Assembly (NCBI GenBank): GCA_028023455.1
Contig: JAQFVV010012404.1
Span: 12,635,421-12,699,420 of the forward strand
Origin: Epiperipatus broadwayi
Lineage: Eukaryota > Onychophora > Udeonychophora > Euonychophora > Peripatidae
Length of the DNA: 64,000 nucleotides
Direction: 5' to 3'
Each line of letters starts with the position of its first letter. The first letter of the stretch is position 1. This document shows positions 11,207 through 22,815 of the stretch, piece by piece. The notes under the pieces were generated by a model. The model made no database searches. It saw only the letters and a program-made list of their open reading frames with translations, and was not told the origin of the DNA. The position numbers were made by a program, and so were the translations under genes.

Positions 11207-13427
11207 CTACAAAAAAAAAAAAAAAAAACTAATGTTAACATTTGATTCATTTTTTATTTTTCTTGAACATTCAAATATTTAATAAAAAACAAATATTTAA
11301 CAAAACATGTTTTAATTATTATATATTTTGAAAAAGTAATCCATAATAACCAACTCCTATCATTATCCAAGTATCTTTTATATATAAGATTTAAAATGTT
11401 CAAAATAGATATAAATTTATAAATCTTGAACATAATTGTAAAGGCTCTCAGAAAATCCATATGTATAATCAGAAGTATAGAACTTGTAGTTTAAAGCAAG
11501 ACATTATAACTATAATAGAAAATGCATATAGATTGACTTAGTGCTTAAAACTAGCTACTTTATTAAAGATATGTACACAAAAAATACACAATATATGCAT
11601 TAATATGATATTCCATATAAATATATGTGCAATGCCCATATCACGTATTTGTAAATATATATAATTGTAAAAGAAATTTTATTTAAGTAATCAAGTATTG
11701 AAATATATAAATTAAATATAAAATATCAACGAGAATGTTAAATTAATTTTGTTTTAAAAATAATTTTGAATATAATCTTAGTGATAAATCTCAAGAATGA
11801 TTAAATAAGTTGTTTTAAAATTTAAATTATGATTTTGGAATTTTACACACATAATCAATTTGTTTATTTAAAGTTGATCCATTATAATTTTATATAAAAT
11901 TGATCTATTATGATTTTATCAATGTTATTAATGTAAAAAGATTGATTTTTAAAACTGATAATGATAATTGGACAATTAATTAGAAACTTCAGAATAACTC
12001 ATATTGTTTTCAATTGAATTTAAGCAACTTTTTGATTAATAAATGGAGAACTTTCCAGAAATTATTTTATCTGATTATAAATACTGTGCATAAACTCATT
12101 ATAGGCATTCACTCTACTTTTATTAGAAAAGTTCTGTGAGTTTGTAAAATTTCTAATGCAATGTTAAATCTGTCTTGGATTTGCCCTGAAAGACAGATTG
12201 AAGCATAAAATGGTTAGTTTTGGCAGACCCCAATCTCTTGTTAAAATTGTTAATATAAGGTTTCTTCAAAATTTTCATTATTTATTGCTGCTACAAATAG
12301 ATCACTAAAATATATACAATCTCATCATTATAAAATTATTAAAGGGTTTTAAATGGTCAACATCTGAATTAATTAACACAGACTGCTATTATCTCTCATT
12401 TAATCTCATTTAAGACTAAACTAATTAAATTGCCAACAGAAAGACATTAATGAATAAAGTAAAGATACTTTCATAAATATAAACTCTAGTTTAATATATT
12501 AGAACAAACTTTTATTTATAATAGATTTTCTCTGTAATTATTACCTATATCATTTACAATCATTATTAGTTCCTTAAAATATATTAGAGTTAAAAAATTA
12601 TTAGTATGTTTGGGTATTAATGTTCTATTAATTAGAAAATTAAATTTAGGTTTTATTTTTATAAATTTGAAATAGAGAACAAGTACTATTAAATTATTGA
12701 TTTTATTTATTCCATTACACATTTTAAATAAAAATTAATCTTTGTTTTATTGCCATTCTCCATCACTAAATGAAGTATTCAGAGTAAATTTATATAACTG
12801 GTAAACAATTTAACATTTTCACACATTAACATTTTTGGTAAAGGGGCTAATGTATTGAATTGTCTTTACTGATAGGAATTGACTGATATTTACATAAAAT
12901 AACAAAAAGATAGTATTGACAAGTTTAAAAAACAAACAAACAAAAAAAGATTTAGTCTACTATATAGTTATTTATCCTGAATATAGCCTTCTGTGAATCT
13001 TAATATATTTTATTAACTTGCTCTGTTATATGTATGGGTATATTAACTAATCATATATATATATATAATAAAATGAGGATTGATAAAATAAATGTTACTA
13101 CCACTAACTTACTTGATTTATATTTATGATTGAATCTTATATCTTTAGGACTTATATGATGCCCACTGCAACAATTTCTATGTATTCATTGTGACATTTA
13201 CTTCAAATACTAATTTTATATAATAAAGCTATTATAGTTTGATTCAGAATTAATAGGAAAACTTGTTTAAGGATGTTAATGTTTGTTGATTTCTGTAATG
13301 TGAATATCATAAGTCATAAGAAACAACATTGTTATTCTTGAACAATAATAAAATAGTTAGTAGTTAATAGATCAATTGAAGAAAAGCACCTGACATCTGT
13401 AAGTTATTTATTAATTATTCAAAGAAT
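11207..13427. other. start of the ~34.5-kb kelch intron, no gene seen
   Basis: AT-rich intron sequence on the 3' side of the large intron (11207-45657). No transposon protein is recognisable. A short hairpin (AATCTGTCTT/AAGACAGATT) lies near 12165-12197 and a TA run near 13053-13066. Confidence 0.6.
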
Positions 13428-14006
13428 GAAGAATAGAATGAACCACCTATTTTTAGAACTCTGATGTTTATACACATATCTTTGTCAATGCTGTTGATAA
13501 ATAAGAATGAAATTAATATATCAGTCAGATGGAACATGAAGATTAATAATTAAAGTAATAATCAATTATAAAGGGTTGGAGACAGAATATCTCTTTTAAT
13601 GGCTTGATCATAATAAATAAATAAGATTTAATATGCAAATATTTAATTAAACATATCTAAACAAAGAAAGCAAATCCTATTTCCTTAGTCTATGAATTAT
13701 CAGCACTTTAAATGTTGAACCAAAAATCAAGAATATAGTGAATCCAACTACTCTTGAAGTTCTAATGTTCATGAGCATACTTTTGTTAATATGGTTGATA
13801 AATTAGAATGTAATTAATACAGTAGCCAGCTGAAATATGCATTTATTAATTATTGATCATTTATTCAACATTTAGAGTGCTATTAATTCATAGCCTAAGG
13901 AATAATGATTTATTCCCTTTGCTTACATATATACTCTGAACTATATTTAATTTAATGTTTGCATATTAAATCTCATTTAATTATTATGATCAAAGTATTA
14001 AAAGAG
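13428..14006. repeat. composite fold-back repeat (MITE-like)
   Basis: Two arms of about 130-140 bp face each other: 13591-13722 and 13865-14006. They share, in opposite orientation, CTCTTTTAAT...TTGATCATAATAA..., GATTTAATATGCAAA and CTATGAATTA.CAGCAC. The roughly 140-bp spacer (about 13728-13840) is also a diverged direct repeat of the sequence outside the left arm (about 13428-13530): ATGTTnATnnnCATA..TTTGT.AAT.nGTTGATAAAT. No protein is encoded. This fits a non-autonomous fold-back DNA element, but no family signature or target duplication was identified. Confidence 0.7.
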
Positions 14007-14960
14007 CATGAATAATTAACACACATATTGGTACATCTATATAATTAATAGGCTATCCATCCCTTCATGATAATAGTTTATCTCAATGACCAAGTGAGCC
14101 ATTAAAGAGATAATAATTCTGAATGATTATTGAAATTGGGTATTAATGGTACCTTGATAGTAAAGTTAACTTTCTTTCATGTGCATATCACTCCATTAAC
14201 ATTGGATATTTCAATACATTTTAAATAAGGATAAAAAGTCTAGGCTTTTCATGTAGTGACACCAACATAGTCTGGTCCATGTATCCATTACTATATATAT
14301 ATAAATAATTGTTTATGTTTAGGATCATACAAAACTTCAAATACATAATTTAAAAATATCTTGATTAGGCTGAAAAAAATGTTGATTTGCCATTTTATTG
14401 TTGCACCATGTGAGCCTGATCAAAACTTTACCATTAAACTATGTATTGGTAATGAAAAAAACAATTATATATATAAAACAGATTAAAAAATAGTTAACAA
14501 AATAATTATTTTGGCCACACTAGCAAAATTTTCATTACAATTTCCAATTTTTCAATATCATTTAAAGAGGGATTCCAACCTGTTGCTAAGGTTCATTTCA
14601 AATTCATTACATAATTTTTATTTAAAAGAAAGTTGTTTAATCAGTTTCATTTTCATTGTTAGTAATGAAATTACTAGAATTGCAATTAAAAATACTTGCT
14701 ATTGTGAGCTCTAAATTTTTGAATTGGCTTTTGTTTATTTTCTCTTGTACTAAATTAGTTGCTTTGCATTTTAAATATTTTGTAAAGCCTTGCTTTGTTT
14801 TTCCTGAATATTTTTTTTTCTTCAATTTTTTTTTGCAATATTCAATATCTGATAGTGTTTTATTTTATCAGATATACTTCAATATTTAAATTATTTTACA
14901 AACTAAATCCTAAGAATCACATTAAAAAAGATATTAACAATTACTACACACCTGTATTTG
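14007..14960. other. intron sequence, no gene seen
   Basis: AT-rich. The overlapping open frames at 14511-14980 are low-complexity Phe/Leu/Lys/Asn strings with no recognisable motif and are judged non-coding. Confidence 0.6.
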
Positions 14961-15063
14961 TTTTTTTTCATGTATCATAGCATCGGCTGTGAACGAACCC
15001 GCTAACCCGGGACAACTGCTTGTAAGGCAGCTGTGCTGACCTCTCAACCGCCAACGCTTGACA
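14961..15063 (-). repeat. short tRNA-like SINE with poly(A), copy 1
   Basis: On the minus strand: GTCAAGCGTTGGCGG..., a tRNA-like body, CGATGCTATGATACATG, then a run of A. The 9-bp sequence CTGTATTTG flanks it (14952-14960 and 15064-15072) as a target-site duplication. The body folds like a tRNA: 7-bp acceptor AGCGTTG/CGATGCT and an anticodon arm CAGCTGC-CTTACAA-GCAGTTG with seven pairs. The B-box region reads GGGTTCGTTCACAG. Poly(A) plus duplication indicates LINE-driven retroposition. Confidence 0.8.
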
Positions 15064-15072
15064 CTGTATTTG

Positions 15073-15470
15073 TATTTGAATCTATTTTTTTAATTGAATT
15101 TTTCTTTTAATTAATTGTATCATTATGATAACTTGGTCTCATTGGTTGATTTTTGAATCAAGTAATTTATTTTTATAAGTAATAATAAATTTTATTTATT
15201 TTCAATTGATTAAAAAGTTTTTAAAAATAGGCATAAGATTAAAAAGATGAGTTATTTTTGGAGGGAAGAAATATAATTAGTTTTTGAAAATTTTTAAATT
15301 TGTTTTTGGGAATATAAATTACAAAGATAGGTAAAATAATTTATTTTTATTTTAAAATTTTATTTAGTAAATAACACTCAGGAATTATTCATTTATTTCT
15401 TTATAACTATTGATAAAAGAGGCAAGTTAAAGCTTTTTTCTCCTGCTGATAGATTTGAAAGGATATATAT
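15073..15470. other. intron sequence between SINE and LTR, nothing recognised
   Basis: AT-rich and without coding potential or repeats other than homopolymer runs. Confidence 0.6.
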
Positions 15471-15947
15471 TGTAACGGGCAATATACACCGTTATATTAT
15501 TTTTTTTTATTAAACATGAAATTAAAATAAAAAGTTCGCATTTAAAAACTTCTTTTTTTTTTAAGACAAAAATTGAAAATTAATTCTATCTTAAACTCAT
15601 ATATATATAAAATCGCACAGATGAAAAAATTATTAAAATAAAACTTTATTAAAAATAGAAAAAGTATTTTAAAAGCAAAAACTTAAAAAGATTTAGAGAT
15701 AAAAATATATCTTTAAGTTTGCAAAATAATTTAATTAATTCTATTGTATAAAATGGAAATGATTAATTTTAATTAGTAAAAGTAAACCAGCCCTTGGGCA
15801 TTTTAAAATGCATAAGCAAAGGTCAGATAGGAGAGGAAAAACAATAGGAAGAGAATGGCTAATGAAAGAAATCCATCGGGGAATCGGACCTCAATGGAAG
15901 GATTATTATCATCGATGACATAATGTCCATTGGATCCGAAAGTTACG

Positions 15948-15955
15948 TATAAAAG
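15948..15955 (+). promoter_or_regulatory. LTR TATA box
   Basis: TATAAAAG about 480 bp into the LTR. The matching position in the inverted copy (minus strand, 24614-24621) has the same motif. Confidence 0.6.
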
Positions 15956-16046
15956 AAAAAGTTTGGAAATAAATTTTTAGTGAGTGAAAGAGAATTAAGA
16001 GATGTATGACAGCAGTGGTGATATGTGTTAGTGCGAAGTTGAAGGA

Positions 16047-16081
16047 GAAGGGATTGAAAAGACACACTCTTCAATCCCTTC
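16047..16081 (+). repeat. conserved 12-bp hairpin in the LTR (copy 1)
   Basis: GAAGGGATTGAA (16047-16058) pairs perfectly with TTCAATCCCTTC (16070-16081) over an 11-nt loop, about 92 bp downstream of the TATA box. The same stem is present in the second LTR copy although the loop sequence differs. Confidence 0.85.
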
Positions 16082-17172
16082 AGTTCTGCTAAAAAAAGGA
16101 GAGAAATGACAAATCGTTTTCTACATTGAGGACCAGCTAAAGTAAAAAACCTCCGGAGGAGTAAATAAAATGGCCAACAGAATACCAATCTCTTTAGGAC
16201 AGTGTGGGAATTCACGTTCAAATGGCAAGCAATGGATAAAGCTGAACTTTTTAAAACCTTAAGAACTTTATGAACATTTTCAAAAACAATAACTCTAAGT
16301 ATAAATTTTCCCAGTATTTAAAATAATTGCAATAGAAATTCCTATCTGACCAAACGTAATCAGTTATTAATTGTTTTATTGAATGTATTTTTTTTTAAAA
16401 ATCATTTCCATTTTTATTTTTTTTAATTTTTATTAATATTGTATAAATTAATTAAATGCATTAAATTTAGGTTGGGCATAGACACTTGCATAGATTCGTT
16501 CATGTTTAATTGTGTTTTGTTTTTGTATTTGATTAAAATATATAGACATTCGGTAAATAATGATATCTTATGTTGAATATCTAAAATGTATTTATTCGGA
16601 TGTCTGTTTAGTTATTGGTGTCAATGCGGCATTTATGATGAATGCCATTGGGTTTCTTGTGAATTCCCTCTGCAATTACATCAATGACTTTATAGTTTGA
16701 TTATTTATGTTTATTATGAAATGCTTTTGAGCATGTAATCTAGGTAGTCGATCTATGCTTAGCATTAAAAAAAACAAACTTTATAAAATTCATCTGTGTG
16801 AACTTATAAAAGTTAAAATGTAAATTAAAATCTAAAATCAAAGTTAAAAATGTAAGTTAAACTTTAAAGTAAAAGTGATACTAAAATAATTTTAAATCTT
16901 ATATATGTTTAAATAAATGCTTGTGTGTTATTTCTGGCAGTGGTTTCCTTTATTTTGAAGATGTTTTTACATAAGAATTACTTTATAATCTCTACTACTC
17001 TGCTGAGCTAGTGACAATGGGCTAACGGTCGGAATCAATCAATATAAAATAAAAAAAATTTTTTTTTAAACTTACATATCTGCCTACTACATAAATTTTC
17101 TAGGCTCAAATGCCTAGTGGCACCCTGTAGTGCAGATACGGTAAGATTCCTCTATCTCCGGACCATTATAAT

Positions 17173-17190
17173 TGGCACCCAACATGGGGC
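17173..17190 (+). promoter_or_regulatory. retrotransposon primer-binding site
   Basis: TGGCACCCAACATGGGGC lies one base past the LTR end. It resembles the TGGCGCCCAACGTGGGGC type common next to 5' LTRs of Gypsy-like elements, where a tRNA 3' end primes minus-strand DNA. It shows that the LTR at 15471-17171 is a 5' LTR and not a solo one. Confidence 0.7.
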
Positions 17191-18045
17191 CAATTATAAT
17201 TTTAATAAACCAACAGCACCCTGAGAATTTTAAAAATAAATCATGCCAATAACATTTTCTTTAAAAATGAGTATATATATTTTTTGTATTATCGTAAAGT
17301 CATAGTTTGAATAAAACCAGAAAGGAAAGATATTAATAATTTTAAAACTGTAGTTTTATTTTTTTAAAAAGTCAAAAGGTTGCAATTAATGTTTTTTTTT
17401 TTTTTAATGTGCATAGGCGTGCACAGCCATGTAAGTTTATGATTGTAAATGTGGTACCTTACGATGAGTACCTTTGGGAATTTACTTCAGTCATAAATAA
17501 GTTGGTGGTAATTATAATTGTGCTGCAAATATACATGTATAAATCCATTATTTCTTAAAACATATTTACCTCAATGCAACCTCCTTAAATAAATAATTTA
17601 CTTGTCCTGCCATTAGTTAGAAAAGAATATAGAGAGAAAATAGAATTCTTGGGGGGAGGAAGCATAAACATAGATGGTCCTTAGGGAAACGATAGTAAAC
17701 ATTTTTTTTGTGTATATAGTCTTTTTGTAAAAATTACTAACTGAATGTTTTTGTAAATGTCTTCATTAATCGTGTACTGTAATCACTAACCCTAAGTAAA
17801 ATATTATATATATCAAGAAACACCATAGTCTTTCTTCTCAGTTGCCTGATAAGGCAGAATGAATGTATATGTAAATGATAAATATTTTTCCAATAGATAT
17901 ATACAATCATGACAGACAAAAATAAATCATGGCCCTTATGCCCAGTAGACTGTAAAGTCACCAACCAAGGCAGTAGTTGGTGCCGAAGGTGGAGGGTGCT
18001 AAGAATCCCCTGATTATGGACACAGGCTGCCATTTTGTGATGACT
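17191..18045. other. remnant downstream of the primer-binding site, no gag/pol seen
   Basis: No gag or pol motif follows the primer-binding site, so the internal region was lost or never continued here. The minus-strand open frame at 17737-18033 has no recognisable domain and is not accepted as a gene. Confidence 0.5.
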
Positions 18046-20840
18046 TTTTATTTAGGTACTTACAACTGCAGATCACTTTCAAGTGAAGGAAGATTGCAAT
18101 AATTAGAACTGTCTTATACTAAATGGGACATTATTGGACTTTGTGAAGTTAGAAGAAAAGGTCAAGAGACAACTGATTTAAGAAGTGGACATGTACTCTA
18201 CTATAAAGGCACAAATATTAGAAATACAAGTGGAGTAGAATTCATTATAAATTAAAAAGTGGAAGAACAACATTGTGGAGATTGATGGTGTATGGGACAG
18301 AGTGGCAAGATTAGTTATACAACTTAATAACAGATACCAAATGCATATAATTCAGGTTTATGCCCCAACAAGTTCTCATAGTGATGAAGTAGTAGAGGAT
18401 TTTTGTGGATGTACAAAAGGATTTTTATCAGAGTAAACAACAATTTAAAATTGTTATGGAAGACTTTGATGCTACAATTGGTAAACAAATGAAAGATGAA
18501 AGTGCTGTAGGTAATTTTGGTTATGGTAATAGAAATGAGAGAGGACATAGACTTGTGGAGTTTGCAGAAAAAGAAAAACTTTATATTATGAATTCTTTTT
18601 TTTTTAGAAAAATGTTAAAAGGAAATGGACATAGAAGCATCCAAATGAAGGTACAGCAGAATTGGATTATATTTTGACTAACAGAAAATACATATTTCAA
18701 GATTGTAATGTTTTTAATAAATTTAACACAGGAAGTAATCATTGATTAGTAAGATGTAAGATACATGTTAATGCAAACTAGAGACAAAAAATTGTTAAAA
18801 AAAACATTTACAGTTGATATTCCTAATCTTCAGAAACATTCTAATGAATTTAAATTAGAACTTACAAATTGGTTTCGAAGTATTAGTAGATTTTGAACAT
18901 GATTCAGATTTGAATGAAATTAATAAGAAAATAACTGATACACTTTTAAAAACTGCAACAAAGATAGCTGATAGAAAGAAGCAGATTGACCAATAAAATT
19001 TCTACTGAGACTAGAGAATTTATGAAGAAAAGAAGGAATATGAAAGTATACAAAAATGATGCATTAAAAAGGATTGAATACTTTGAATTTTGTAAAATGG
19101 TGTGGAAAAGAGTTGAAAATGATATAAGAAAGTATAACTGTGAACTAGCAAGAAAAGCTGTAGAAGAAGATAAAGTCTCAAGAGTGTAAAACAACATTTT
19201 GATATTGGTAGGAAATTTATATCTGCAATAAGGAAAAAAGATGGAATTATTATTAAAAAGAGAGATGACATCATGAATTGGGTAAAGACTTCTATCCAGA
19301 ATTATATAGTAATAAAGAACAAGTACCTCCTACATCTATTACATCTTCTGAATTGCCCAGAATTTTAAATGAAGAAGTGAGACATGCAATTAAATTTATG
19401 AAGAAAGGAAAGGCTCCAGGCAATGATGGAATTATAATTATATATTAAAAGAAGTAGGTGAAGAAATAGAAATAATTTTAGCAAAGTTATATACCAAATG
19501 CCTAAATGATAAAGACATACTAGATGATTGGAAGAATGCAGTATTAATATTAATAAAGAAAATATTAGAAATTACAGTATTAATAGCATTTTATCAGTTT
19601 TATACAAAATTTTTACCAAGATAATTACAACTCATTTATAGAGAACATTTATTGGATTTCTACCAACCAAGAGAACAAGCTGGATTTAAAAGTGGTTTTA
19701 GTACAGTAGATCATATCCAGGTATTCAGAGAAGTTATAGAAAGGTCAAATGAATATGAGTTGCCATTATGCTTTGGATTTGTAGATTATAAAAAGGTATT
19801 TGATTCTATAAACATTTCTTCAGTGATTAACATATTGGATCATCAAGGTATAGATCCAGGATATTGTCATATTTTGAAGAATATTTATAAAAATGCAACA
19901 GCAACAATTAGATTACATAATGATACTAGGAAAGTCAACATTGAGAAGGGTGTAAGACAGGGTGACTCCATATCTCCAAAACTTTTTACAGCAGTGCTGC
20001 AAGAAGTATTTTGTGGATTAAAATAGGAAACTAAAGGAGTGAAAGTAAATGGAGATTATTTAAGTCATTTAGATTTTGCAGATGATTTAGTTGTTTTTGC
20101 AAATAATGCTTTAGAGCTGCGGGAAATGTTGCAGGAGTTATCAGATGAAAGTAGGACTAAAGATAAATGTTAAAAAGACTAAAGTAATGTTTAATGGATT
20201 TTCTCAAAATATGAAAATAAAGATTGATTATGATGAGTTAGAAGTTAACAGCTACAAATACCTTGGTCAGATTATTAATACAGATGGAAACATAATGGAT
20301 GAAATTAATCATAGAATTAAACTTGGTTGGAGTGCTTTTGGTAGAAATAACTTGATACTAAAAGGAAATATGCCTATGTGTTTGAAAAGGGTTTTTAATA
20401 AATGTGTTTTACCAGTTCTTACTTATGGATCTGAGACTTGGGCACTTAATAAAAGAGCAACACAGAGACTTCAGACCATTCAAAGAAGTATGGAGAGATG
20501 CATGTTAGGAGTAACAAAAAGAGATCAAACATGAAATATATGGGTAAGAAAACAAACAGGTGTTACTGATCTCATTGAAAAAATTAAAAGACTGAAGTGT
20601 TGTTCGGCTGGAAATATTGCTAGAAGAGATGATAATTGATGGATAATTGAAATCTTAAACGGGATACCAAGAGATTGTAAAAGACCCAGAAAGAGACCAT
20701 ATGTGAGATGGATGGATGAAATAAGAAAGTGCGCAGGGGTGATGTGGAGAAGCGAAGCTAAAGATCAAAGAAGATGGATTGAACTTGGAGAGACCTTCAT
20801 CCTGCAGTGGATTGATCATGGTTGATGATGATGATGATGC
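18046..20840 (+). pseudogene. RTE-type LINE (endonuclease + reverse transcriptase), decayed
   Basis: Near full-length single-ORF non-LTR element, broken by many stops and frameshifts. The endonuclease begins LGTYNCRSLSSEGRL and continues KWDIIGLCEVRRKG (about 18140). The usual GDFN motif has changed to EDFDATIG (about 18460), followed by NERGHRLVEFA. The reverse transcriptase shows QPREQAGFKSGFSTVDHI (about 19660), VDYKKVFDSI, VRQGDSISPKLF (about 19955) and FADDLVVFANN (about 20075). The thumb region has YKYLGQIINTDGNI and VLTYGSETWALN. The conserved C-terminal tail KRPRKRPYVRWMDEI ends just before a (GAT/TGA)n run at 20821-20839, the short-repeat 3' end usual for RTE elements. No function remains. 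Confidence 0.88.
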
Positions 20841-21496
20841 AACTTTCTGTCAAATGCAGAAATAATTTAATTTTTTTTTCTTCTAATTCACTTGGAAAAA
20901 TATCTTTTTCTGTCTTGCAAAGAATTTAAAAAACCTACTTAAGAAATAAAACATCATAAGAAGGGTTAAACATCATGATGTTTTGCATATGGAACAAGAA
21001 GTGGTAAATGACATTATTTCAAAAATAAATGACAAATTTTCTAGAAAAAAATCAAGGAAAAATTTAATTAACTTTTTATTCCAATTTCTCTGTTTGTTTT
21101 TTTCTTAAAATATTTTATTAATTTGTTGAAATTTTCATTTTTATACATTTTTTGTGCCTGATGTTATTATAAAAAAGAATGGCTTCAATGTTTTGAAATA
21201 AAGATATTGTAGCACTTATGACTATTTAGTTTTTTGAATTATATGGCCAAATGAGTTCTGGTGGCAGACTGAAATTGATTTAACAATTTCATTCAATGAG
21301 TTCAAGTTGAAATTTTTTCCTTCTTTATTTAAGTCACTCAGCTTAGAATAAATTCTGGAACTTTAAAGTTTGAGTCTGCCACTCTACCATTTCATTATCC
21401 CCCCCCCCCACCAAAAAAAAAAAACCCAACAACACAAAAACAAAACACTTTTTAGAGGTTTTATAAATTTTATCACAAGGAACTCTCAACTGATTT
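20841..21496. other. intron sequence, no gene seen
   Basis: AT-rich sequence holding a poly(C)-poly(A) junction at about 21400-21424 and nothing coding. Confidence 0.6.
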
Positions 21497-21613
21497 AATC
21501 CTGTTAAGTGATTCTATTGTATTTCTTTGTTACATAATCCCAAGTGACCAATTTCTAATGTGGAGTTCTGTAGCAAATGTTAAAGAAATATAATAGAATC
21601 ACTTAACAAGATT
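21497..21613. repeat. inverted repeat with ~36-bp arms
   Basis: The left arm 21497-21533 (AATCCTGTTAAGTGATTC...) is matched in reverse complement by the right arm 21578-21613 (...GAATCACTTAACAAGATT) with few mismatches and a roughly 45-bp spacer. This is a MITE-like fold-back with no coding content. Confidence 0.75.
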
Positions 21614-21768
21614 CCTGGCTTTTATGCAGAATAAAGTGAATATGATAATATGAGAAAGTTTTTTGCTGTAATTACAAATAGGGCAACAAAATCGTTGAAA
21701 TATTTTCATTTTACTATGATCTTTATTCACCATCATTTCTCTTCACACTTTTTTTTTCCAGTTTATAA
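21614..21768. other. intron spacer
   Basis: No feature is recognised between the fold-back and SINE copy 2. Confidence 0.5.
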
Positions 21769-21786
21769 GAAAACAATGATTTTTTT

Positions 21787-21887
21787 TTCTCATGTGTCAT
21801 AGCATCAGCTGGGAAACGAACCCGCTAATCCGGGACAACTGCTTGTAAAGCAGCTGTCGCTGATCTCTTGACCACCAATGCTTGACA
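21787..21887 (-). repeat. short tRNA-like SINE with poly(A), copy 2
   Basis: Same family as 14961-15063. It is flanked by a near-perfect duplication starting GAAAACAATGATTTTTT (21769-21786 and 21889-21906). The acceptor arm is AGCATTG/TGATGCT: the third base differs from copy 1 (C-A-T versus C-G-T) and remains paired. The anticodon arm ACAGCTGC-TTTACAA-GCAGTTGT is intact. Confidence 0.82.
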
Positions 21888-21906
21888 GGAAAACAATGAT
21901 TTTTTT

Positions 21907-22196
21907 AGAGTAATAGTTAATAGTGAAAACAAATTTTGCAAATAAGGTCATATGTAATTTTTTCTTCAAATACTATTATATCCTATGGGGAAATATTTCC
22001 ATTTTTTTTTTAGCTTTTTGTATTTAAATAATGTAAGTCTATTGCTGCTTATTAACTATTTTATTTTCATACTTTTTTGATGGTTAATGAAATAATGGTT
22101 TCACTTTTTAATAGAATGTGATTTAGATTTCTTGTTTCACTTACTAATCCTATCAATTCCCTCACTTTCTTTTTAGTTTTTTTTTTATTACCTAAC
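21907..22196. other. intron spacer, nothing recognised
   Basis: AT-rich sequence between SINE copy 2 and the LINE fragment. Confidence 0.5.
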
Positions 22197-22815
22197 TTAC
22201 AAATTGGAGGAGGGAGTACTTTTCAATTTACCTTCAAGCATGCTAAAGATCAACATCTTCTCCCTGCCAACAAATCATTTTCTGGTGTGGAAAAGAGGGT
22301 TTAGTAAGATCAACCCTCAATGCCAACTATGTGTCACAGCAGACGAGACAATTCATCACCTGTATTTCTGCCCTTTTCTCAGGCCGATCAGATCCTTTAT
22401 TAACAAAAGAGTGTTGCTCGATATTAGAGAAGTCTTAGTGATTCAAAAGGCTATAAAGAGCGGCATATTCTCGAACATCGGAATCACCATTTTTCTAATC
22501 TTTGCAGTCTGGATATCCAGATGCAAGCGTATATTTGAAGATGCCAATCATGGTGTCTGCAACATCTTTATCAAATTATTCAGATGGTTCAGGGACAGAG
22601 ATCATTTGCGAGCTCTGGACTGGCTTTTTCGAGAAACTTGGGCCAGATCACCCTCCCGGAAGAGTGAAGGAGAGCTAGCTCCCCAGTCTTGGACCACAGC
22701 AAGTTCTACACAGTGACTGCCTTGCAACAGTATAAAAAGAAAATAGCTATGTACAGATAAACATGTTCAATTGTATCTAATAAATTTTAATTTATTTTAA
22801 TAAAAAAAAAAAAAG
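22197..22815 (+). pseudogene. 3' fragment of an L1/Tx1-like LINE (ORF2 C-terminus, 3' UTR, poly(A))
   Basis: A 5'-truncated LINE copy. The open frame 22204-22716 encodes an ORF2 C-terminus with the Cys/His motif CQLCVTADETIHHLYFCP and a helix-rich tail ending AWISRCK-like and W-rich segments (VWISRCKRIF, LFRWFRDRDHL, ETWAR). The stop is followed by about 80 bp of 3' UTR, AATAAA-like sequence and a poly(A) run (22801-22815). The frame is intact over 170 codons, so this is younger than the related decayed LINE at the left edge. 5' truncation plus poly(A) is the normal product of incomplete target-primed reverse transcription. Confidence 0.8.

Larger units (their letters stand above)
15471..17171 (+). 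mobile_element. very long LTR, copy 1, followed by a primer-binding site
   Basis: It begins TGTAACGGGC and ends ...CTCCGGACCATTATAA. It matches, in the opposite orientation, the complete LTR at 22902-25097 along its length: start, TATA region, central hairpin, GCTGAGCTAGTGACA block, TAGGCTCAAATGCCTAG block and CTCCGGA end. A TATAAAAG promoter motif lies at 15948-15955, and a perfect 12-bp hairpin at 16047-16081 falls inside the expected transcribed R region. The putative primer-binding site directly follows. It is shorter than copy 2 (about 1.7 versus 2.2 kb), through internal deletion here or insertion there. Orientation is set by the TATA box and the primer-binding site. Confidence 0.8.

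Noticed and set aside
14511-14980. Cluster of small proteins on both strands
   Set aside because: They are low-complexity Phe/Leu/Lys/Asn frames expected by chance in AT-rich DNA.
14961-15063. Functional tRNA gene
   Set aside because: The body folds like a tRNA, but poly(A), target duplications and related dispersed copies show a retroposed SINE. The variable and T-arm regions do not form a good modern tRNA.
17737-18033. Minus-strand 98-residue protein
   Set aside because: No domain is recognisable, and its upstream half overlaps sequence just before the RTE element.
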